18,631 bases of DNA from Lachnospiraceae bacterium (GTDB taxonomy: Bacteria > Bacillota > Clostridia > Lachnospirales > Lachnospiraceae): positions 1 through 18,631 of the forward strand of contig JAFUUM010000083.1 of assembly GCA_017477805.1 (NCBI GenBank). The letters are read 5' to 3'. A program made the position numbers and the translations under genes. Below are positions 13,188 to 18,631 of the stretch, in pieces (position 1 is the first letter of the stretch; each line of letters begins with the position of its first letter). Below the pieces are notes generated by a model. The model was not told where the DNA came from. It made no database searches and worked only from the letters and a program-made list of their open reading frames with translations.

Positions 13188-15560
13188 TCAACCGTTATCC
13201 CATTTTTTCCAGAATAAATCCACTCGTTCTTCTACATTTTCCAGGGAGACTCTCTCCGCCCCGGACCACTCTCTGGGGAACATGGACCGGTAGGAATTTT
13301 GCCAAAAACGTTCATCCAGGAGCATTACCACCCCGATATCCGCCTCGGTCCGGATCACCCTGCCGGCGGCCTGGGTAACCTTGTTCATTCCCGGATACTG
13401 GTAGGCATAGGAGAAGCCGTTGTCCCCCTGAGAGGCAAAATGGCTGCTCATCAGCTCACGTTCTCCGCATACCTGGGGAAGGCCGGTCCCCACCACGATA
13501 ACACCGATGAGGCTGTCCTCCCGAAGATCGATACCCTCGGAAAAGATCCCGCCCATGACGCAGAAGCCGATGAGGGTATCCTGCCGTTTCTCCGCAAACC
13601 GCTTTAAGAAGTCCTCCCGGTCGGTCTCATCCATGTACTCCGACTGGATCAGGTACTCTTCCACCTCGGGATCTGCGCAGAAATCCTGATAGATCTCGAA
13701 CACATCCTGCATGAACGCATAGGACGGAAAGAACACCATATAGTTTCCTTTTTTGCACCGGACGGTCTTACAGATGTACTCTGCGATCCTGCTGTACTCT
13801 TCCGGTCCTCTGCGGGTGTATTTGCTGGTCACGTCAGAAGCCACGAATACGCCGCGCCGTGCAGGATCAAATACGGAGCTTGCATAGATCTCGTAATCCT
13901 CCGGGGTACCTCCGAGAAGTTCTTTATAATATTGGATGGGAAGGAGGGTGGCGGAGAAGAGGATGCTGCTCCGGCCCCGTGCCATGCACTCTCTTAAGTT
14001 GATCTTGGGGTTCACGCAAAGGAGTTTTAAGTAGAACCTGCCATCGGATGTAAAATCGGAATAGATCCGGTAGTTTTCATCCATTTTCTCATAGATCATC
14101 AAAAAGTGCGACAGCTGAAACTTAAAAGTCAGAATCTCTTTACTGACTCCCGTGTCTTTTTTCTTCCGTTTATCTTCAAGATACTCACTGATCCTGGCGT
14201 CCAACCGGTTGCACGCCAAAACGAGAGCTGCAATATCTCCTGCATCCAGTTCTGTCATTTCGTCCGACAGTTTTTTCAGCGCCAGCATTTCCCGGTTACA
14301 TTTCTCCAAACCCTTGCCAATACCGGGCTCTACGGCATTGACCAGTTTGTTCAATTCCAGAAAATCCTCTTTCACGAGGATCGCGCTGTACATTTCCCGG
14401 CCTCTTTCCAAAAGGTTGTGGGCCTCATCCACCAGGAAAAGATAGTCCTTCATGGGCTGTCCTTCTCCGAAAAATCTCCGAAGGTAAGCATGGGGATCAA
14501 AGACATAGTTATAATCACAGATCACCCCATCCGCAAAAAGACTCATATCCAGGCTCATCTCAAAGGGACAGACCTGATGTTTCTCCGCATAGGCTTCAAT
14601 CTTCTCTCTGGAAAAACTTACCTCGTGGGTCAAAAGGTCATAAATAGCATCATTGATCCGGTCAAAATGCCCCTTGGCCCGGGGACATTCATCGGGATTG
14701 CATCTTGTCTCTTCATGGATACAGATCTTCTCTTTGGCCGTCAACGTCACGGTCTTAAAGGCAAGGTTTTGCTTTCGGAGTTCTTCGAAAGTCTGATCCG
14801 CCACGGTCCTTGTGATGGTCTTGGCGGTAAGATAAAAGATCTTCTCCCCGATGCCCTCTCCCATGGCTTTCACAGCCGGGAACACGGTAGAGATGGTCTT
14901 TCCCACGCCCGTAGGGGCTTCGATAAAGAGTTTCCGCTTGTGATAGATGGTACGGTATACACCGGCCACCAGGTCCTTTTGCCCATCCCGGTAATCAAAG
15001 GGAAATTCCAGCTTATGGATACTCTCATTGCGTGCCTGGGCCCAGGCCACTTCGTAGTCCGTAAAGCGCCGGTATGCTTCCAGCATGTCAAGGAACCAGT
15101 TTTCCAGTTCCTTCCATTCATATTCATAAAAGAAATACCGGACCTCCTCGGTCTCGATATTGCAATAGGTCATGCGGACCCGCATGCGATCGGTCCCGTG
15201 CTCCGCAGCATAGAAAAAAGCATAACATTTAGCCTGTGCCAGATGAACCGGCACAGGCTCTTTCATTTTCTCAACGTCACGATAGACGCCCTTGATCTCA
15301 TCAATTGTTACATCGGTCCCCTCTTCTTCGATCACGCCGTCGGCTCTGCCTTCCACGCAGATCTCATAGGTTCCCGCATCATAAAGAAAACGGAGTGTCA
15401 CTTCCGCCCGGTAAGCGGCTCCGCCCTGTTTTTGCAGCATTCGGTGGATCCTTGTCCCCTCCTGCATGGCATCTTCGGGGCCTCCGATGCCGCGGTCATC
15501 GATGTCACCGTTCCGCATCAGAAACTCCACAAACTGTCTTGTTGATACCGTGATCAGCAT
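13188..15560 (-). CDS. RecB/Cas4-like nuclease fused to an XPD/DinG-type iron-sulfur DNA helicase
   Basis: About 790 residues. Residues 1-170 show a PD-(D/E)XK nuclease signature of the RecB/Cas4 type: H39 in GTRIH, D74 in GRADG, E88 and K90 in DEIK, and Q109 with Y113. Residues from about 185 form a superfamily 2 helicase of the XPD/DinG class: Walker A APTGVGKT (215-222), four cysteines C280, C287, C292 and C331 fitting a 4Fe-4S cluster, DEAH at 378-381, LFSAT, GIFSEGIDL, and QAAGRVIRTEAD as motif VI. It probably unwinds and cleaves branched or stalled DNA structures. I prefer the ATG at 15560, which overlaps the hypE stop by 7 bases, with GGAGAGG about 13 bases upstream; the frame stays open to 15626. 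It is the last gene of the hyp transcription unit, which its function does not explain. Confidence 0.9.
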   Translation of the reverse strand: MLITVSTRQFVEFLMRNGDIDDRGIGGPEDAMQEGTRIHRMLQKQGGAAYRAEVTLRFLYDAGTYEICVEGRADGVIEEEGTDVTIDEIKGVYRDVEKMKEPVPVHLAQAKCYAFFYAAEHGTDRMRVRMTYCNIETEEVRYFFYEYEWKELENWFLDMLEAYRRFTDYEVAWAQARNESIHKLEFPFDYRDGQKDLVAGVYRTIYHKRKLFIEAPTGVGKTISTVFPAVKAMGEGIGEKIFYLTAKTITRTVADQTFEELRKQNLAFKTVTLTAKEKICIHEETRCNPDECPRAKGHFDRINDAIYDLLTHEVSFSREKIEAYAEKHQVCPFEMSLDMSLFADGVICDYNYVFDPHAYLRRFFGEGQPMKDYLFLVDEAHNLLERGREMYSAILVKEDFLELNKLVNAVEPGIGKGLEKCNREMLALKKLSDEMTELDAGDIAALVLACNRLDARISEYLEDKRKKKDTGVSKEILTFKFQLSHFLMIYEKMDENYRIYSDFTSDGRFYLKLLCVNPKINLRECMARGRSSILFSATLLPIQYYKELLGGTPEDYEIYASSVFDPARRGVFVASDVTSKYTRRGPEEYSRIAEYICKTVRCKKGNYMVFFPSYAFMQDVFEIYQDFCADPEVEEYLIQSEYMDETDREDFLKRFAEKRQDTLIGFCVMGGIFSEGIDLREDSLIGVIVVGTGLPQVCGERELMSSHFASQGDNGFSYAYQYPGMNKVTQAAGRVIRTEADIGVVMLLDERFWQNSYRSMFPREWSGAERVSLENVEERVDLFWKKWDNG

Positions 15561-16540
15561 ATTCTGGGTAAGCCCTCTCCGATCAGTTCCGATACGATCC
15601 TCACGCCGCCAATGGGAGTGTGGCAAAGCACGCTGCCATCCTTCTCGTGGGATACTTCTCCGATGATGCCTGCGTTCTCACCATATCGGCTGTTTTTCAT
15701 ACAGGAAAGTGCGGTTTCGGCATCCTCAGCAGGCACCACTGCCAGCATCTTTCCTTCATTTCCCATATACAGGGGATCCAGACCCAAAAGACCGCAGAAC
15801 CCCTTTACCTCCGGGGATACGGGCAGATCTTTTTCCCGGATCTCCATACAAGCCTTACTGCTCTGTGCGAACTCGTGGAGCACCGTTCCGAGACCGCCTC
15901 TGGTCACGTCTCTCATGGCATGGAGTCTGACACCTGCCGCTTTCATGGCATCCACCATTTCCCGCAGAGGCGCGTTGTCGCTCTCGATGGAGTTACTGAT
16001 CTCCATTCTCGTACTGAGGATGGCTGCATGATGGTCTCCGAGATGACCGGAAACCAGGATCACATCCCCTGCCTGACAGTTGGATGCACTGACATCCATT
16101 CCCTCGGGTACGAAGCCCACACCGGTGGTATTGATGTACATTCCACCGTTTCCTTCCACAACTTTTGTGTCTCCGGCAACGACAATAACACCCGCTTCCT
16201 TTGCGGTCTCTGCCGCAGAAGCAACGATCTTTTCCAAGTCTTCCGTATCACAGCCCTCTTCCAGGATCACGCCGAAAGTGATGTACTTCGGAACGGCTCC
16301 GCTCATCAGAAGATCGTTTACGGTACCGCATACGGAAAGACGGCCGATGTTTCCCCCGGGGAAAAACAGGGGGGTGACCACAAAGCTGTCAGTAGTGATG
16401 GCGATCCTGCCGGAACCCTCCACCACGGAAGCGTCCTCCATCTTGTCCAGTACGGGATTGGAGAAGTATTTACCGAAAATGGAACCGATCAGTTCAGACG
16501 TGGATCTGCCGCCGCTTCCATGTGCCATTGTTATTTTCAT
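15554..16540 (-). CDS. hypE: Hydrogenase maturation protein HypE (carbamoyl dehydratase)
   Basis: The 328-residue protein belongs to the AIR-synthase/PurM-like superfamily: glycine-rich N-terminus (MAHGSGGRSTSELI), DxF segment ITTDSFVVTPLFFPGG and GDTKVV. It ends in PRIC, the hallmark HypE C-terminus whose cysteine (C328) receives the carbamoyl group from HypF and is dehydrated with ATP to a thiocyanate, the source of the cyanide ligands of [NiFe] hydrogenase. That tail separates it from SelD and ThiL relatives. GGAGGT precedes the ATG at 16540. It follows hypD after a 71-base gap that holds two small hairpins, and its stop overlaps the start of the helicase gene. It acts in the cytoplasm with HypC, HypD and HypF. 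Confidence 0.97.
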   Translation of the reverse strand: MKITMAHGSGGRSTSELIGSIFGKYFSNPVLDKMEDASVVEGSGRIAITTDSFVVTPLFFPGGNIGRLSVCGTVNDLLMSGAVPKYITFGVILEEGCDTEDLEKIVASAAETAKEAGVIVVAGDTKVVEGNGGMYINTTGVGFVPEGMDVSASNCQAGDVILVSGHLGDHHAAILSTRMEISNSIESDNAPLREMVDAMKAAGVRLHAMRDVTRGGLGTVLHEFAQSSKACMEIREKDLPVSPEVKGFCGLLGLDPLYMGNEGKMLAVVPAEDAETALSCMKNSRYGENAGIIGEVSHEKDGSVLCHTPIGGVRIVSELIGEGLPRIC

Positions 16541-16562
16541 ATTGATATCTACCTCCGTCGTT

Positions 16563-16598
16563 CCGGCAGAGCCGGCGACTACGTTTAGGCTTTCGCCT
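16563..16598. repeat. Two short hairpins in the hypD-hypE gap
   Basis: CCGGC/GCCGG around AGA (16563-16575) is followed by AGGC/GCCT around TTTC (16587-16598). Centres are about 23.5 bases apart, the same pitch and loop style as the hairpin ladder at 1662-1853. They could modulate message stability or hypD/hypE expression; this is inference. Confidence 0.5.
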
Positions 16599-16611
16599 GA
16601 ACAGTATTATT

Positions 16612-17661
16612 CTATCTCGAAGTCCACCTTGTGTAGCAGGATCCCTCCGTGGATACCATGCAGGCACCCTGGGGATGATCCACGGTGCAGGCTGTCCCGA
16701 ACAGGGGACATTCCTCGGATTCGATCCGCCCAATGAGGACATCCGCACACCGGCAGGCCTTATTGGCCACATGGTCTTCATCCAGGCCCTTACTGCCGGC
16801 ATCAAAGCTTTCATATTCTTTCTTTAAGTACATACCGGAATCGGGAATGGATCCCATGCCTCTCCAGGAAGCATCTCCGGGTTCAAAAAACTCATCCACC
16901 TTCTGCTGGGCCGTGATATTTCCCTCAGCGGATACCACCTTGGGGTACATATTCATGACAACGCCGCGGCCTGCCAGTCTGACAAGGCCGTAAATGGAGG
17001 CCAGGAGCTCTTCTCCTTCAAAACCGGATACCACAAATGGCACCTGATATTTTTCAGCCAGAGGCTCGAAGATCTTGCTGCCGGTGATCACGCTGACATG
17101 GCCGGGAGCCAAAAAACCATCCACCCGGAAATCCGCTTTTTCATTGCAGGCAAGGCTGCACACCCAGTCGATGACCGGAGGCATCACCTTTAAAGAAGTC
17201 AGGAGTTTTACATTCTTCAGTCCCTGATCCAAAGCTTCCCGAATAAGGACCGAGTACACCGGGGTCGTCGTCTCAAATCCCACCGCCGCAAAAACGAAGG
17301 TTTCTTCCGGTTTTGCCTTGGCAAGAGCGATCATATCCATGGGAGAATAGACAAAGGTTACGGACGCTCCTTGGCTCTGAGCCTGTCTCAGGCTCATTTT
17401 GCTGCCGGGCACCCTCATCATGTCCCCAAAGGTCACAAGGGTGGTACCCGCTGTCATGGCCAGTTCGATACAGCGGTCGATATAAGCTGTTACGGTAACG
17501 CATACAGGGCATCCCGGTCCGGAGATCAGACGGATCTTTGGTGAAAGGATCCTGCGGATCCCGCATCTTGAGATCTCTCCCGTATGGGTCCCGCAGACTT
17601 CCATAAACCGAAGTTCCGGGCCGTCATATGTTTTTAAGAGTTCCAGTACTTTCTCATCCAC
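16612..17661 (-). CDS. hypD: Hydrogenase maturation protein HypD
   Basis: The 349-residue protein shows the HypD signatures in order: EVCGTHT with C23, SGPGCPVC with C51 and C54, FGDMMRVPGS, GFETTTP, LAPGHVSVI, GFEGEE, and a C-terminal cluster-binding region (CRCADVL, ECPLFGTAC, GACMVSTEGSC) that holds a 4Fe-4S cluster. With HypC it forms the scaffold on which the Fe(CN)2CO unit of [NiFe] hydrogenase is assembled. The ATG at 17661 overlaps the last 8 bases of hypC, with GGAGG inside the end of hypC, so the pair is translationally coupled. Length is close to the usual 360-370 residues. Confidence 0.97.
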   Translation of the reverse strand: MDEKVLELLKTYDGPELRFMEVCGTHTGEISRCGIRRILSPKIRLISGPGCPVCVTVTAYIDRCIELAMTAGTTLVTFGDMMRVPGSKMSLRQAQSQGASVTFVYSPMDMIALAKAKPEETFVFAAVGFETTTPVYSVLIREALDQGLKNVKLLTSLKVMPPVIDWVCSLACNEKADFRVDGFLAPGHVSVITGSKIFEPLAEKYQVPFVVSGFEGEELLASIYGLVRLAGRGVVMNMYPKVVSAEGNITAQQKVDEFFEPGDASWRGMGSIPDSGMYLKKEYESFDAGSKGLDEDHVANKACRCADVLIGRIESEECPLFGTACTVDHPQGACMVSTEGSCYTRWTSR

Positions 17662-17875
17662 GAGCCAGTTCCTCCAGCTCGTTAAAGAGGGAAGTCATCT
17701 CTTCATGCTCCGCTTCCGATACTTTCTGGATGATACAGCCGGCATGGACCAGCACATAATCTCCCACTTCCACGGGAGTCAGGCCCGCCTGGGCATGTAC
17801 CAGATTTCCCTGAAAATCAACATCCGCCACGTTTCCGTTCATGGCGATCACTTTTCCGGATGATGCAACACACAT
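17654..17875 (-). CDS. hypC: Hydrogenase maturation chaperone HypC/HybG family
   Basis: This 73-residue protein begins MCVA; Cys2, exposed after removal of Met1, binds the iron of the Fe(CN)2CO precursor. The conserved GDYVLVHAG segment contains H44, and the fold is the small OB-type barrel of the family. It carries the iron unit from HypD/HypE to the hydrogenase large subunit. The N-terminus MCVASSG departs from the common MCLAIPG form, with serine replacing proline. AGAGG precedes the ATG. It sits between hypF (32-base gap) and hypD (8-base overlap) in a standard hypF-C-D-E order. Confidence 0.95.
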   Translation of the reverse strand: MCVASSGKVIAMNGNVADVDFQGNLVHAQAGLTPVEVGDYVLVHAGCIIQKVSEAEHEEMTSLFNELEELARG

Positions 17876-17907
17876 AATAAAACCTCTTTCTATATAGATC
17901 AGTAAAC

Positions 17908-18631
17908 TCAGGATCTCAGCAGGGTTTCCGCATAGACCTGACCAAGTGCGAGCCCGGAGTCGTTACCGGGCACTTTTTTGTTGGTAAATACTTCAAATCC
18001 GGCGTTTTTCAGCGCCGAAACGGTTCGTCCACATAATAGCATATTTGCAAAACAGCCGCCACTTAGGGCCACTTTGGACTCTCCGGTCCGATCCCGCAGC
18101 ATCTCGCAGGTCCGTAAGATCCCATCTGCCAGTGCAAGATGAAAACCAAGGGCAAGACGATCCCGGAGTTCCGGATCAGCCGCCGATCCCATGCCTTCAT
18201 TGCCGCTGCCGGTTCCCCGAAGAGTTCTGCCTTCCGCAAGGCAGGCTTCCAAAACGGGCTTGCGATCCCACAGGATGAGCCCCGCTTCTCCGCCTTCCGT
18301 CTGTTCCGAAAGGTGAAAGGCCATGGGCACAGGCTGTAATCCTTTTTCCAGAGCCCGGTTTGCAGCCTGTTCCAGTAAGATGGCGCATTCTCCCTCATAC
18401 CGGTTGAGATTGCAGATCCCAAGGATGGCGGACACCGTATCAAAGAGCCGTCCCATACTGCCGTTTTGGGATGTTCCGATACCGTGGGATAACGCCGCCT
18501 GCAGAAGGGCACGCTCCGCGGGATCCCCGAAACCTTCCGTCTCAAGTCCCAAGGACAGCATCTGACACAAGGCGTTTTGCTTAGCATTTTTCGATGAAGC
18601 ATCGCCTCCTGCCAAGGTCGTATAAGACAAA
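17908..18631 (-). CDS. hypF: Carbamoyltransferase HypF, C-terminal part (5' end outside window)
   Basis: About 241 residues of the C-terminal Kae1/YrdC-linked carbamoyltransferase region are present. Signatures include LAGGDASS near the window edge, NGSMGRLFDTVSAILGI, NRYEGECAILLEQAA, VALSGGCFANMLL and the terminal NDSGLALGQ. HypF carbamoylates the C-terminal cysteine of HypE from carbamoyl phosphate and ATP. Full-length HypF is about 750 residues, so the acylphosphatase, zinc-finger and YrdC domains and the true start lie beyond 18631. The frame is open to the edge; a TTG at 18630 is an internal codon, not a start. It is the first visible gene of the hypF-C-D-E-helicase unit, whose promoter is not in the window. 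Confidence 0.96.
   Translation of the reverse strand, partial: LSYTTLAGGDASSKNAKQNALCQMLSLGLETEGFGDPAERALLQAALSHGIGTSQNGSMGRLFDTVSAILGICNLNRYEGECAILLEQAANRALEKGLQPVPMAFHLSEQTEGGEAGLILWDRKPVLEACLAEGRTLRGTGSGNEGMGSAADPELRDRLALGFHLALADGILRTCEMLRDRTGESKVALSGGCFANMLLCGRTVSALKNAGFEVFTNKKVPGNDSGLALGQVYAETLLRS

Noticed and set aside
14106..15545. Plus-strand open frame of 479 codons
   Set aside because: It is antisense to the nuclease-helicase gene, which has a full set of helicase motifs.
15554..16540. Selenophosphate synthetase (selD) or thiamine monophosphate kinase
   Set aside because: The fold is shared, but the C-terminal PRIC and the hypF-C-D context identify HypE.
15620..16588. Plus-strand open frames of 322 and 218 codons
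   Set aside because: They are antisense to hypE, which ends in the diagnostic PRIC.
17908..18630. Complete small gene starting at TTG 18630
   Set aside because: The sequence begins in the middle of the HypF carbamoyltransferase domain and the frame is open to the window edge, so it is a truncated view of hypF.

Overview
The window looks like chromosome of an anaerobic, low-to-moderate-GC Clostridia bacterium, most likely a Lachnospiraceae-type gut or rumen commensal. The grounds are AGGAGG-type ribosome binding sites, TTG starts, a pyruvate:ferredoxin oxidoreductase, [NiFe]-hydrogenase maturation genes, a MobV-type relaxase, and a tRNA-Leu with anticodon AAG. The family assignment is inference, since no rRNA is present.

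Positions 1 to about 6774 are the right-hand part of an integrated mobilizable element. Its left end lies outside the window. From left to right it holds: a sigma-70-family factor cut by the window edge and an XRE regulator, both on the minus strand as an overlapping pair behind a promoter with a near-perfect Gram-positive LexA (SOS) box; a 535-base noncoding interval with a candidate promoter, a strong 15-bp hairpin, a ladder of eight short hairpins spaced 23-26 bases apart and an oriT-like inverted repeat; then a plus-strand series of MobV relaxase, CHC2 zinc-finger protein and superfamily 3 helicase; a terminator; and a tyrosine integrase whose stop codon lies 15 bases from the 3' end of tRNA-Leu(AAG). 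The tRNA 3' end is the presumed attachment site.

Positions 6774 to 13187 are ordinary chromosome: tRNA-Leu (minus), a divergent AraC-family regulator whose promoter region overlaps the tRNA promoter, a perfect bidirectional terminator, pyruvate:ferredoxin oxidoreductase (minus), and a cytoplasmic GH13 alpha-glucan hydrolase (minus). The 244-base gap upstream of the GH13 gene contains a cluster of five DnaA-box-like 9-mers.

Positions 13188 to 18631 are one minus-strand transcription unit, hypF(partial)-hypC-hypD-hypE-helicase. The four hyp products make and insert the Fe(CN)2CO group of a [NiFe] hydrogenase. The last gene encodes a RecB/Cas4-like nuclease domain fused to an XPD/DinG-type iron-sulfur helicase, and its start overlaps the end of hypE. 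PFOR produces reduced ferredoxin and the Hyp proteins mature a hydrogenase that could consume it, so the two regions may be linked metabolically. No hydrogenase structural gene is visible.

The most unusual observations are the hairpin ladder upstream of the relaxase, the SOS box in front of the element's regulator-sigma pair, the DnaA-box cluster, and the nuclease-helicase fusion attached to a hydrogenase maturation operon.
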